The notes: generated by a model from the letters alone, not told the origin. Shown: positions 23,950 through 38,900, numbered from the stretch's first letter. The stretch: DNA of 64,000 bases from Sarcocystis neurona (GCA_000727475.1 KL647288.1:4087604-4151603), one strand, 5' to 3'. Numbers and translations are program-made.

Positions 23950-26900
23950 TACTGACATACATATACGTATGCATACGTATATGTATAACATATGTACAAA
24001 CGGATATATCTATCAACGTGTGTGCATATAAATACATATGTGTGGGTAGGTAGATATATTGACGTGTATATATATGTATGTAGAAATATGTACAGGTGTA
24101 TATCCCAATGGAACTGTCTGGGTATACATACATGTACATATATATATATATATATATATGTATAAATGTGTACAGACGTGTATAGCTCAAGCGGTATGTG
24201 GAGTGTGTGTCTACTTCTTCACATGCATATGTATAGATAGATGAACGAAGAGGTGGAGGACGACGAATAATGAGACTCGTAGCAGCAGGCGCACAGCAGC
24301 TGTGTATGCGCGTGCAACAGCAGCAGCACATAGCGAAGCGAGGAAGTAGTAGCAGAAATGCTGCTGTAGCCGGTGTATCTGCTCCAGGCAACACTGCTGG
24401 AGCTGTTGCTTCGGCTGGTGCTGCAGCAACTGCGGCGAGTCTGCTACTGCTGCCGGTAGCGCACTCCTCGACTTTCCTCCTGCTGCTCTTTTCTTTTGCT
24501 TCCTCTTCCTTCCTCTCCTTTTTCTTCTTTGTTTATCCGCTGGAGCCTCGCTTTTCTTCTTTTCCTTCGTGTGTTGCGTCTTCTGCTGTTGTAGGCGCGT
24601 CCGGTCGGTGCTGGTTTTGCAGTGCTGCAGCTGTCTGCGACTCACAAGTCCCCTGCGCTTACCTCTTCCGGTGAAGATGCTTCTTTCTCTGCTTCGGTGT
24701 TGCTGCTGGTGCTGCAGCGTGGGAGGGGATGCGAGAGGGGGAGGGGGAGAGGACTGCTGCTGCTGCTTTTTTCTCGCCTGCTGCCTCTGCTGCAGCACCG
24801 TCCCGTCCGCTCCGGGCGTTCTGGCTGTCTCGCGTGCATGTGTGTGGGTGTGTGTGTGTCTTCGCCCGCCTTCTTTCAGGCAGGGCGTCGAAGGGCCAGG
24901 GAAGAACCCCGGGAAGAAGGAAGAGGAAAAGAAGAACAGCGGAAGCAGCGCGACGGAGAGCAACAGCGAGCCAGAAAAAAGCGCAGCAGCAGCAGAAGGA
25001 AAAGGAGAGCGTACGCTTCAGGAGGAGGAGAAACTAAAAGGAAAAGACGAGGATGATGCTGCTGACGAAGAGCTGGCATCTCTACTGTATGCAGCAGCAG
25101 CCGCTCGGGGCAGCCACGTGCTACATCGCTACACGTCTGACGACTTGTCTCCTCCCCGGCCTTCTCTTTCGAGGCGAGCAGAAGCATGCGCTGCGGTTGT
25201 GGCGGCGCTGCAGAAGGACCGTATCAGTCCTGTTGCCGAGACGTGGCTCCATTTTCAGCGGTCGTTGCTGCTCTCCTCTCGTGACCCCTTCGTCACATAC
25301 GGCCGCATGATGCAGTCCCTTATTGCCGCACTTATTCCCTCCTTCCTATATTTTAGGTAAAGTGCCGTTGGAGCTGCTGTCACTGCTATCAGCCGGCTGA
25401 GACGGCTTCTTCTCCCCCGGAAGACCGGTCCACATTATCACAGGGGTATCAATCTTCTCGCGTTTAAATAGATAGGCCTCTGCCCACGGCGAAGCGCATG
25501 CTGGGTGTGTAGAAAATCGCGCAGGACTAGAGCGCGTGCACACCTATCCACACATACATGGCCATGTGTGGACGGAGAGAGCTAGATAGATACACCCGTA
25601 GAAACGTAGAGAGGGGAGCGAGCTACGTAGCACGGGTATACAGGTCGGTGGACCTGGGGATATTACGTATAGAGAAACACGCATGCTTCTCAAGACGGCT
25701 GCAGATAAGAGGAAAAGTCCACGTTCACCTCTGTGTATGTATATATGTGTGCTTTATTATGCCGAATATTGTGTACGTGACCAGGGCGCATGCATACGTA
25801 TATATGTGTACAGGTTTACACGTAGAGAGCTAGACATAGATAGAAACACAGACACCCGGAGAGGTTAGATTCGCAAGTAAGATAGGCACACATAGGTCAG
25901 AAGGCATATGTATTATATAGGCACATATATACATATATGTATACGTAAATGTGGCTGTGTGTATCTGCTGGTGTTAGTGGGGGGCGCAGTTGTTGTCGTT
26001 TCTTTGCATGTGCCCCCTACAGGAGAACTTCTGCTACAGAGAGAGAAACGGCTTCTGCGTGCGCGGTCACTCATCTTTTACGTACGTGTAAACCTATTTA
26101 TATGCAGGCACGTGTGCGCCTACACATGCATGTGGACAAAGATATCTATGCGGATGACCAAAGGATACTAGCGAACACTTTTGACTTGTAGAAATGCAGC
26201 GTGAACCATCGTTTGTGTACCGCACAGAGCAGCAACAGCAGCCCTGTCGTCTTCCTTCGGAAGCTGTAGTTTCCGCGCCCGCGCACCAGCAGCAGCAGCA
26301 GGAGCACCCCCAGTTACCTTAGCTGCACAAGAGCACTGCGAAGAGGCAGCAGCAGCAGGAGCAGCAGCAGCGACAGCGAAACTCGCGTCGTTCTCTTTGG
26401 CTGCTCTGGGAAGTGGCAGACGCAACAGCAGCAGCAGCAGCATCTGCCAGCGTGGCGTGCTTTCAAACTCGTCGCGTGCCTCTCTCCGTTTTAGGACGGG
26501 AGAGACACACAGGAAGCCGAGCCAGCCCCTAGGTCCACCAGATATACACGTCTAGATTTGTATGCACATATATGTATGTAAATATGTATAGACGTGTGTA
26601 TATTTGTTGCAGCAATAACGTCTGTCAATATCCTCTTCTGATAGAGCTGGGGGCCTTTTGAAGCAGAAGCAGCACAGCTGCTCATCGTGCACGCCTCCTG
26701 CTGTCGAGCGGCAGCAGCAGCAAGAGTGTCTGTTTCTCTTTGCAGAATCGTGGCACGATACCGCGACAGCAGCGCAGCAACATCTCCTCTCTCTTCAACG
26801 TATCCGCGCAGCAGTAGGAATAGCAGGACGGCCCTTTCTTTGAAGAAGCAGCAGGATAGGCAAAGAGAAAGAAGAAGTCGCGCAGCCAGACCCCTCCCCC

Positions 26901-29900
26901 CCCCCCCCATCCTTTCCCGTATATACACACTAGCAGAAGGTGCCGCAGAAGAACAGGAAGAACAAGGAAAACAAGAAGGATAAAAGGAGAAGAAAGGAGT
27001 AGAAGAGGAAGACGACAAGAATAGAGCGCTTGTGTGGGCATGAGTTGCTGCGTGCGTTGCTGCTGCTGCTGCTGGGGTGCTTCAGACTGTCGTGGAACGG
27101 CCCCCACGCGTATAACAAAGTTTCCGCGTCCTTCTACACCGTCCTCGGCCAAGTAATAATAACCCACCCACACCCCTGCTGCTTCTCTCTCTCTCTGTTC
27201 CGCTCTTCTTCTTGCTCTGTCTTCTTCTGTTAGTGGGTCTGTCTACGGCCCCCGGGCTGCTGTCGCTCAGTTTCCCTACGTTGACTGGCTCCGAGTCTTA
27301 ATCAAGCAGCTGCCACACCCCCGCAGATCCCTGCTAACGCATATGTAATACCAGTACAGCAGTTCTCGCCCCTGTTCTTCTTCCTGTTGGCTGCTGTGTC
27401 CACCACCTGTGGACATTCCTCCGCATGTAGACATTCAGAGACAGAGACAGAGAGCGGGCAAGAAGGAGAAGAAAGGCGGACCCCGCGCGCAGGCACCTGT
27501 CTCTCTATATGCTGGCCGTGTCTGCGTGCGCAGTATATGAGCTCCACTAGTCACGCCCACACAGAAGCCAGAGAGACGTGTCCGGGGAAGAGGATTTCTA
27601 TCCGTAGACGTTCTAGCTGCCTGTGTGAATATGTGTGTTTCTCTCTATCTCTCTGTGTGGGACTGGAACTCATCAAGCTCGAAGAATAAAGAGAAACTGT
27701 TAAGCACGCAGACGCCTCGTGGTCCCTGCATGCGGTCCGGTGTGCTCGTGGGGCTTTTCTTGAGCCTCCCCCAGCGGACCGGCAAATTCCCCGCCCCCTT
27801 GCCTTCTCGCCCGCGGCAGTCATTTCTCGCTGCCCGCGCCACGAGAGTGTAGATAGCGTAGGTCACTTTTGTCTGCAGCAGTGATACGTGACGAGAGAAG
27901 AGCCGCCAGGCTCCACAACAAACACATCCACGTATCCACGAGAAACCTCGCTGAAAAATTTCTGAAGAAAGACGTTCCTTCCGTAAAAAGGGGGAAAAGG
28001 GACGTCTCTTTCTAAAGAGACGACGTCTCTCTCTATCTTTCTGATATCACGTCTGTATTTGTTTGTATGTGTGTGTCTACGTATGTGTGTGTCTGTGTCT
28101 GCGTATGTAGTTGTCCTTCTCTCTATATGTACATATATATAGGTGTATACACAAGTATATACACATATATATAGAGAGAGAGGTACCGTGATGTGTGACT
28201 ATGTACGTATCCACACGTATGCCCATGTATATGTATATGTATACGGTTGGAACGGTGTACGTATACATAAGAGAGTACATACATATATTTGTGTGTGTAC
28301 GTAGGTGTCCCCCTGTCTACATATAAATATGTGCACATATATATATATATATATATAAGGAGAGAGGGGAAAGGGCAGTCAGGTGACACTGTTGTACATA
28401 TCCACGTGTATACACATGTGCATGTGGATACGGTAGGGAAGGTGTACGTGGACATACAAGCATATGTGTGTGTTTGCCATTAGTGGGGCGCGTCCTCCTT
28501 GCGTAGTTATGACGCAGGTTCGTAGTTGTCTTGACCTACGCCGCAGATCCGCTGCGCCCTAACCTCTCGCCTTCTTGTGTCTGCGTCGGTTTGTTTGTCT
28601 CGACCGGAGGTTCTTCTGCTCCCTTATGACTTTGTCTCTCTGTCTTCTCTTCTACCATCGTAGGGTCTCCGTCTCTATTTTTTCTTGTCCTCGTTTGTGG
28701 CCTTCGTCTCCTTCTCCCTCGCCTCCCCTCTTCCCCTGTGCGTATGTGTGTGTGTGTGTGTATCCGTCTGTTGCTCTCCGTGTCGGTGTATGCTTCTCCT
28801 GCATGTCCTCTCTGTTAGTCCCTCGGGGTCTCCTCATAAATTCCGTGTACTTTCTCTCGTTCTCTTTCTTTGCTTCTCCTCCTTTCTTTCTCTTTGTTTT
28901 TGTATCTCTTTCTGTTCGCAAATGGGAAACCGCAAGTGGGGAGGTCCCCCGCTGTATTGCTGCTGCTGCTGCGTGTGTAGGCGATGTCCGCCCTCTTCGG
29001 CACGACATTCGCTTTTCAAGCGGAGAGACCGTTCATACAGCGAGAATATGAAGCAGGTACTTGATGCGTGCTCTTTCCTTTGAGCGCCTTCTTCGCCGCA
29101 TCCTGTTGCTGCTCTTTCCCCTTTCGACTGCCGCTGCTGCAGCTTCCTCTGCTGCTTCCCTCTTGCTTCTTCTGCTGCGGCTGCCTCTGGCACATTGCTG
29201 CCGCTGCCGCTGCTGCTGCTTCCTCCGCTGCTGCTGCTGCTTCTGCTGCTGCTGCTGCTTCGGCTGCTTCTGCTGCTGCTGCTGCTTCGGCTGCTTCTGC
29301 TGCTGCTGCTTCGGCTGCTGCTGCTTCGGCTGCTGCTGCTTCGGCTTGTGCTTTCTCCACTGCTTACGCTGCTGCTTGTGCTGCTGCTGCGTGTGCTGCT
29401 CTGCTGCGGCTGGGTCTGCTGCTGTTCTGCTTCTCTTCCCACTGCCGCTGCATCTGCGTTTGTTTTATGTGCCGCTTTGCCTTCTGGTGGTCCCTTCTCG
29501 GCTGCTGCTGCAGCTGCTGCCTGCTGCCGCGACCCCCGATTATCATACCGCAGCTGCTGTTTCATCCTACGCTGTAGCTTCTGCTCCTGTGTGTGTATAT
29601 TTGTCGCGTGCTGTGTCGAGTTGCTGCTGCTGCAGTTCCGCTCTCTGCCACCGGTTCTTCTGCTGCTCTCTCTTCTGGTGGTTCTCGACTTCCGTCGCTC
29701 CTCCAACCCTTCGCGTGCTGCCCCGGGTGACAGCTGTGCTGCTGTTGCTGCTGGTGTTACGGCTGCTTTCCTCTGCACTGCTGCTGCTGCGGGCCGAAGT
29801 GCCCACGTATATGTAGAGGCGCACACATCAACACGTATTTTCTTCCTCCGTACCTACTGACAGCGATGTTGCTTCTGCTGGTGTCCTCCTCCGCCCCAGC

Positions 29901-32900
29901 TGCTGCTGCTGTACTCTTCCGCGGATCCCGTTGCTGCTGCTGTACTCTTCCGTTGCTCCTGCTGTGCTCTTTCGTTGCTCCTGATGCTGCTGTACTTTGC
30001 CGCGGCTCCTGCTGCTGCTGGCGTACTTCTCCGCTGCTGCCGTTGCTGCTGCGGGTATATTCGTCTCCGCGGCTCCTGCTGCTGGTGGTGTCCTCTTCCG
30101 CTGCTGCTGCGGCTGTACTCTTCGGCTGCTGCTGCCGGTGCGTCTGGCTCTTCTGCAGGGGCTATACGAATGCCGTGTTACTACGTAGGACGCGTGACTG
30201 CCGATTCGCTGATCTGGTGTATCTCTCCGTTTCTGTACCACACGTGAGTCTTCTGCTTAGAAAATAGCAGGAGCAACAGCAGCTGCAGCATCGTGACAAA
30301 AGAAGAAACGGCCGCAGCAGCCGCAGCAGCAGCAAAGGCGAGCAGCACTGGCAGCAAGAGAGAGCAGCAGCAACGGCAGCAACGTGCTGTTGCAGCAGCA
30401 ACGGCAAAAGCGAAGCAACGGCTACAACAGCAGCGGCAGCAAAGGAGAGCTCCAGCAGCGGCGCAAGAGAGAGCAGCAACAGCAGCAGCACAGCAGCAGC
30501 AAAAGCAACAGCAGAGCAGCAGTAACAGCAGCGCAAGAGAGGAACAGCAGCTGCAGCAGCCGCAGAAGAGCAGCGACAACAACACAAGAGAGCAGCAACA
30601 GCAGCTGACTCTGTGGGGGCTGTTTAGCAGACCAGCAGCAACAGAAGAGAAGCGCAGCCCCAGCAGCTGCAGCCCCAGCAGCTGCAGCCCCAGCAGCTGC
30701 AGCACTAGAGACCGCAGCTTACCTGCAGTACCGTATCAGAAGAAGACGCAGCAACACGCGCGGTGCAACAGCAGCAAAGCTGAGACAGGGCAGTCGTCGA
30801 GTCCTACCCATGCATCACAGCAGGCAGAAGGAAAGCGTCCGCACGTGTTGTCTCTCGTGTGGTTGTACAAATAGGCGGGCGTAAAAGCAGCGTGAAATAA
30901 CGCGTTCACACGTGTTGACTTTTGTGGCATGTAGCCAGGCCTCGTAGCAGGCAGGGACGGAGCGTTCGTCCGTGTTGACTCCGGTGCGTTAGTCGAAGCA
31001 GCCAACCGTCATGCCAGGCAGAAGGAGAACGTTCACACATATTGACTCGCGACTCTCTCGCGAGGGTCGAAGAAAAAAGGATGTACATATGTTACCCGCC
31101 TTCCACGAGCAATGGCACCTGTTGCTGCACTTTCTCCTGCACTTTCTCCTGCACTTCCCACCAGTCTGTGTGTCCTTCAGCCTCAGAGTCCTGCAGGTCT
31201 ATCTATTTGTATGTGACACACGCATGCATACATATATCTGTAGTTCTCGTATATGCTTCGGGGTGGGTGTACGTATATTGCTGAGAACAAGAAGTCCAGA
31301 CACAGATGTTTGGACGTACAGAACACAAACGAGCCTGTCTCTGTACATAAATACACACATACATATATATACGGACATATATATATAGTACACGTACATA
31401 TACACAAGACATATATACAGTCTATATATTCAATAGAATACATATATATATATATATACAACGCATATGCACAGTGAATATATACAGCCTATATATACAC
31501 TAGAATATATATATATATGTATAGACACACACACAACGCGTATATACAATTGATATATACAGTCTATATATACAATAGAATATGCATATATATATGTATA
31601 CAATATATATATATATATATACATACAACAAACACGTACAATAAGTCTACACAGTATATAGATATGTGTATTTGCACATACATATATACGTACGTGGGCA
31701 TATATGCATGTATACAACGTGTCTGTATGTATGTGTACATATATACAGCATATGCATATATATATGTATATGTTTGGTATATAAATATCTGTACACGCAA
31801 TAAATACACACACGTACGTATAATACATAGGTGCAGACATACATTAGATATATACCCGCGTACATGGCGCTGCGTATATTGAGGCGGCACGTGGGTAGAG
31901 GGAGACGCAAAGAGACAGAGAGACAGCACGAGTAATTCCCGTCTGTTTTTGCTACACGTCTATCCACCAGCCGGGTCCCGGTGTTGCGCTGCTGCACAGA
32001 AAAACATTCGCATACATATGCCGAATTATTTGGGACTGACGTTGTATCTGTCTAGCAACAGGAATGTACGTAATACCTGCATATATATATATGTAAGTGT
32101 ATATGTTTAGTATTGAGGTAGGATAGAAATGAAGCACAGTTGTACACGAGTGTGTATGTATGTGGACACGATGTGAAATACCGATTCACGGCTCAACGTG
32201 GAAGTAGGCCTATACACATTTATCTTCCCATATATATATATATATATGTATGTGCTTATAGCCATGTACGTATATATATAGATGTACGTGCATGCGTCTA
32301 CAGGCGTACATATGTTCTAACACCTGCAAGTGCACACGAGTGTGTACGGGTATGGACGTATGGTGGAGTGTCAGTCCACGACCCAGGGAGTGCAAGTAGG
32401 TCTCCACATATCTATCTTCCCACACACACATACATGTATATATGTATTTATATCCATACGTGTATATACACAGATGTATATGCGTGCGCCTGCAAGCATA
32501 TATGTGTCTCCGTGTTGACTGAAATAAACCGTTCGTTCTTGTAGTGATCACACGTAGGCGGAAGCTTCTGGCGGAGGGAGTGGACGGGCCTTGGGGATGT
32601 CTGATGCTAGGCCCTCCGCCCTGCTTGCGGTTGTTTTCTCCTCAACTCGACTGCCTCGAAGCGTCCACGCACGCCAGTGAAGGAGGCTCCTCCTCCGCTG
32701 CAGTGCCTTCCTCAACTGCGGCCGCGTTTTGGCGCTGTTGTCGCTGCTGCTGCTGTTGCGGAGGCGTTCTCGGCGTCACCTCCTCCTCCTTTTACCGCCA
32801 CGACTTCGCTTGAGCGTCTCTGCCGCGCTGTCGCTGTGTATGTACATATATGTGTGTGTGTGTGCGTGTGAGCGCCTATTGCTGCTGCTGCTGCTTGTTT

Positions 32901-35900
32901 TTTTTCCCTGCGGGGGGGACTATCGACGTCGCAGGGTAACCTACTGGATCGTCAACTTGGGCGGCGGCTCTGTGGCGAAGTACTTCGCTTCCTTCGGCGT
33001 GGTGCTCCTGAGTGTACAGTGCATCATCTCGTACACGTATGTGGTCGTCTGCGGCATACAGAACGTATGTCCCCCTTTTCATCAACGACAAGCCGAAGAA
33101 AAAGGATAATACATGAATATGTGTGTTACCTGTGTATCACCTGCGTCTGTCTGTACGACCTGCTGCCGGAAGAGCCCTCGCGTCCCGCGCCTGCGTGCTT
33201 AGACACGTAGACAGACCTGTTCATGTGGACACCTATGTCAGAAGACAGAGCGAAAGAAAGGGAAGAAAAGACAAACATATGTAAGTAAATGTGTAAACTT
33301 GAGTTAGACGTAGAAGAAGAGAGACACAGAGAGAGAGCTGGGAAAGACAAATATATGTGTATACGACAAACCCTGTACGTAACAACACAAACCTTGTCCG
33401 TATGTAGATGCATATAAGAAGAGAGACAAGAGAGACAAACACAGAGAGAGACAGCTAGGGAAACACAAGTATACACATATGTATGTATATAGTGACGACC
33501 CCAATATAGCTGTGTATATAAGGAAAGAGACAAATATACATACATATGTATACACACACACACACACACGTAAACCTCGTGGAGATGTATATACACGAAG
33601 AGAGACAGAGCCAAACCAGGAAAATACATCAAGGCATATGTGTGTACGTAGAAGTGTCGTCCACTTCTTCCCTGCAAGGGTCCGCGCTTGCACGTGGAGG
33701 GATAGAGGGGGAGTAGAAAGGAGCCTGCTGCGGAAAACGTACACATCGACAGACAAGGACTGCGGAGGGTGCCAGGTGGGACGGACATATATCGAGAAAG
33801 GGGAACTTGCCGGGGAGACTGACGCACGTGTGAGGGGGGGCGTGGTTTTCTTTCAACTTCACAGAGAGAAGGGAACACCCTTCTCTGGTGCCGAGCTGCA
33901 CGCCTCGCCGACGGAGGTCCACACGCTGGCGTCTGCAGGGCTACCTACACATGTGGGGCTCCTGCATTAACACACGCCAAAGCGCACTCTCGCGGGAGGC
34001 TGCAGCCGGACCACACGTGATGGCTCCTGAAGTTCTGGATAATTTACGTTCGTATATAAATCACCCCCGCCCTTCGCCCAGGCGAAAGTGTGTCACACTT
34101 CCTGCCTGCGAGGTGGGGCCCTTGTGTACACCTGCGTAGAGGAGGACCAAGAGAAAAAGAAGAGCAGACGAGACGAGACGAGAGTAGGACACCACCGAGA
34201 GAAGAAGCCCTCAGCGTCTGCTTAGAAAAGGAGGCCTTCTGTCAAAAGTGCGTCTGTTTTCTCCGTGGAAACGGAACAGCAAATATTACGAATCACCCAA
34301 ATTCATCGCGAGGAATGCAAAAGGTCTTGCAGGACGCATTACCAAGTTCTCTTGAGGGGAAAAGTACCTCTCTCTGTCTATCTGTGTATAGGTCTACTGT
34401 GTACGCAATGACAGATAGACACACACATATATAGATGTATACGTACCTGTAGCCATGTAAGGTTTGTGTAGGACGGTGTAATAGAATGTTGAGACGCATG
34501 TAAGGGACGTCGTGCTGTGCAACTGATACACGTGAATATCGAGAATGCTGAACATATGTTTTGTTTTCTCGGGAGATAGGGGTGGCGTCTGCGGCGTCTG
34601 TCGTGCTAACAGAAAGTTCTTTCGGCTACTCTCGCGAAGTTTCTGCGGTGTCTTTCTTCGTCTCGTTCAAATTTGTTATCTACGAAGTCGCGAGCAGAGG
34701 AAGGGAGAGCAGCAAACGACGGATAGCTACTACGCAGATAAACGGGCAGTGAGAAACAGACAGAAGCAGCAAAGTAACACAGCACAGCACGACGTCCCTA
34801 ACGTGCGTGTCGACCTCCTATTGCGCTGCCCTACTCAGATTTTAAATAGCTACACGTACATATATATATATATATGTCTCTGTCTATCTCTGCGCATACA
34901 GTAGATACGTTCTCGACTGATACTCGGGAACACATCCTACGCCCCCGCGTTGTCTACGACGGCATATACACGTGGGGCCGTCCGCTGGTCTGTAAAACTG
35001 GGCACTCTAGAGATCTGTGCGGTCAAACAAAGTTCTCCTCCTGCGTATTTGTTGTCCTCTCCTGACGTGTACATTTGTAGATAAGAAGTCGTCGCAAAAG
35101 TTGACCGATAAGCGGGACAGGGGGGGAATACCGACAGAAACAGACGACAAATACACGAACTTATAGGAAAGCGACGCTTCAGCAACAGATGTGGAGGAAG
35201 AGAGCACTGCACGTGTATATGTATAAATGTGTGTAGGTAGCCACGCGCGTACACAGCAGGCGTATCACCACATATATATACGTGTATACCTGCAGGCGAA
35301 GAGGAAGAGACCGACACATACTCTACATTGCCACGTATGTACCTACACGTAGAATACATCTACGCATATATTTAACTGGATAAATATTTCCCCACGTACA
35401 TGCGTAGATATATATGTGTGAATAGATGTGTGTAGACACCGACGTGTGCATCTGGTTTACCTCGGCGCCTGGTCAAAAAGGATAGCGGTCCTGGCGTATA
35501 TGTGTAAGCGTCTCTCTATGTAACTCCGTGTCTACATTTCTTCGTATGGGAGAATGTGAGTGGGCTTTTGGAGGATCCACTTATGTTTGCGTGTCTGGTT
35601 TTTTGTTTGGGGACGCGTACGTGTCTACGCGTCTACGTTGAATAGACACCTACGTAGAAGGCGACAATAGAGAGAGAGAAGAGGGGAATACAACTTCACA
35701 TGCTGTGTGTGGCAACACATCGATGGAACGGCGTGTCTGTATCACTTCTCTTGTTTACAGTTCTCTCAGAAGTGCTGCGTCCCCACATACTTTTCCACAT
35801 ACATGTACATGTATATGTATGTGAGGAAGAGGTGGGGACACGAGTACTCAACAGTAGAAAAGTGTAGAACCAAAGGTTGCAGAGATTATTATGGCCTATC

Positions 35901-38900
35901 TGCGTATCTCAACTTGCGTATTTCTCTCTGTACCTGTCTCTCTGTCTCTCTCTCTACACACGTACTTATACATATACATGTATATAAATGTATGTATATA
36001 CGCGTGTGTTCACACACGTACAAATGTATGTTGGAGCGTGCGTCTGCTGGTGGTAACTTCCCTCCGCATGTGCTGCTGCTGTTGATGTCTCTGTCTGCCG
36101 CCTCGTGCTGCCACGGCTGCTGCTTCTGCAACTGCCACTGCGCCTGACGCTTCTGTTGCCTGTGGGCTGCTGCAGCCAGCCATGGCGATGGCAGCTCTTC
36201 AAGTGATGCAAGTCCTTATCATAATCTTCTCAGGGTTCATGTTACGACTCGACCGCGTCGGCAAGTTTTGGGTCTGGCTCATGGTGAGCGCAGCAGGAGT
36301 GTGGGAAGCCGGTGCAGCAGCAGCGGCAGCACCAGCAGCAGCAGCAGCGTAGGGGAGGCCAGTGGAGTCGCTGCAGCAACAGCGACGGTTCGGAAGTCCG
36401 CAGAAGCGACAGCATCAGCATGTTAGAAGAGCTGCTGTTCCTTCTTCTTCACCCCAACGCAAAGACTTCTTCGTTAAAAAAGTTTACAGAGAAAGGTGAT
36501 ACAGCAGTGGCCGCACAGACGTCCGTACCTACAGTAGCAGCAGCAACAGCACTCGGAGACGCGCAGCAGCAGCAGTGGGACGTGCAACAGCGGCCGTGGG
36601 ACGCGCAATAGGAGCAGTGGGACGCGCAACAGCAGCAGTGGGGCGTGCAACAGCAGCAGTGGGGCGTGCAACAGCAGCAGTGGGATGGGAGCAGCATTAC
36701 TGGCAAGCGGAGGAGCAGTTGCGGCAGCACAGGGTTGGAGGCACCAGCAGCTGCAGCACGGGATGCGACATAAGAGACAGCGATGAGACAAGCATTACCA
36801 GCATCTCCGTTTCATATTTCCGCGGCACTGTGTTGCTCCAGAACTGCAACTGCATCTACTGTAGCTGTGATCTATTCGTGCTGCAATTCCTGCTGTCTTG
36901 CTCCTGCTGCAGGCGCTCCGGCCGCGTGCGTGACGATGTTGGTTCCGTGCTTGCTGTTGTGCTGCTGCTGGTGCTGTTGCTGCTATTTCTGCTAATGCTT
37001 CTGGAGCTGTGTCTACTGTCACAGCTGCTGATGTTGCTGCCGTCGGATCTGCTATCGCAACAGCTGCTGCCTATACTGTTGTTTTGCCGGCGCTGTTGCT
37101 ATATCTGCCCTTCGCTCATGCTTGGTGCTGCCGCGGCTGCTTCTCTTGCTGGTGCCCACATTTTGTTGTCGGTTCTGCTGTATGCACTACGTCACACGAG
37201 TTCACCGCGGCTGATGTGTTGCTGCTGCATCTGCTGCTTTTCGGTACTGACTTGGATGCTGTGGCTGCTGCTGTCGCTGCTGCTGTGGCTGCTGCTGCGA
37301 CAGTTAGCTGCTTCTCTGTGTTGCCCTCCTCTTGCTCTGCTGCTGTTATCGTCTCTGTGCGACTGCTGCTGGTTTCTTTTTCTTCCTCTTCGGTTAGGCC
37401 CTGCAGGTTGCGCCCCATGTTGCTGATGCGTCTCTTGCTGCTTTTCTTTCTCTGCTGCAGCTGCTGGTGAAATTCCTGTGTGTGTGGACTCCAAGTCGCG
37501 CTACTAGTGCCTGCCTATATGACACATGCCTACGTCTTGTCTTCGTCTGAAGTATGGGTGTTTGCTGCCTTTCTCTTCTCTGCTGCCCCTGCTTATGTCT
37601 GCTGCTGCCCAATTTCGCGTGTAGTATTTATCTCCTCTTCGGTACGCGTTGAACTGCTTCACGGTGACGATCTTCCGCGGGGCGGTCGTTACCACTGCTG
37701 ACGGCTACGAAATTAAAGGCACACAGGTGAATTCTCCACCGCAAAAGGAAGGAAAAGAAACAAAATCAACAGGACAAAGAAGTCCACAAGACAAAGAAAC
37801 GAAGTCCACAAGAGAAAGGAGAGAAGTTTACAAGGAGAAGAAGAGAGGCTTGCAGGGAAAAGACAGAGAAGTTCAGAAGGGAAGGCAGAGAAGTCAACAA
37901 GAAAAAGCAGAGAAGTCTGCAAGACGAAGAAGACAAGTCAACAAGATAGAGAGAAAATCACTCAGGGAAAAGAGAGAGGTCCACATCGAAAAGAAGTCGA
38001 CGAGACAGTGAAGAGAAGTCAACAAGAAAAAGACGAGAAGCCTACAAGATAAAGGAGAGAAGTCATCGAGGAAAAGTCAACAAGAAAGAGAAGACAACAT
38101 TTAGAAGAAGAGAAGTCAACAAGAAAAAGAAGGGAAGAAAAAACAGAAGAGGAGAAGGAGGAAAAGACGAGCCCTGAAGTAAAGAAGCAAACTTCCGCTT
38201 TTGTTGTCTACACGACTACAGGAGAATAATAATTTGTTGGGCCAACACATAGAACTCCTTTCTCTTTTCCCTTCATGCGTGTGTGTCGATGTATATGCTG
38301 CTACGAGAAGGCGTACTTTCGTTTAAAGCAGAAAGACGGCGTTTCGCTTGTCTGTGTTCCTCGCTCTTGGAGAGGAAGTGAGGTCGATTGATTGAAGGAA
38401 CTTTGACGGAGAGTCTTTGCCTCTGTGATAGCACAAGTGAAAATAGATTCTCCTTCTTACGTGGGACACAGAATATGTGTGGTCGTGTATGGACAGAGGA
38501 ACTTCCAGAGAGACACGCGAAGAAAAAGACAGAAAGAAGAGAAAGACGAAAGAGTTCCCACGCATAAGTAACAACGGCAAAGTCAAAGGGGCGCCACCTG
38601 TGGGCCCCTCTTTTTGCTGCAGCAGCAAGAGAAGAGAGGCGTTCACAAGTGAAAAAGTAAAGAAAGGTTGTCATCTTCTCGTACAAACAGAAATTCTTGA
38701 GAAGAAGAGAGGAGTCCTGCTGCACAAGAGAAATGTAGGGAAAAGTTGTCATCTTCTCCTACGAACAGAAGCATCTTTCTGAAAGTCGTCTGCACGGCAT
38801 ACGCGAGGAGATGAGGAGAAGAAGACGAGAGGAGAAGGAGGAGGAGGAGGGTATGAGCGTCTAAAGAGATAAAAGAAGTGTTTTCTGATGAATTGTTCCT

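Noticed and set aside
27302..27470. Hydrophobic plus-strand segment ([14 protein letters not shown]) as an extra ABCG exon
   Set aside because: Exons 8 and 9 join directly in phase and match the family spacing without it.
28834..29826. 330-codon minus Ser/Ala-rich ORF
   Set aside because: Antisense of CTG tracts and of ABCG exon 9.
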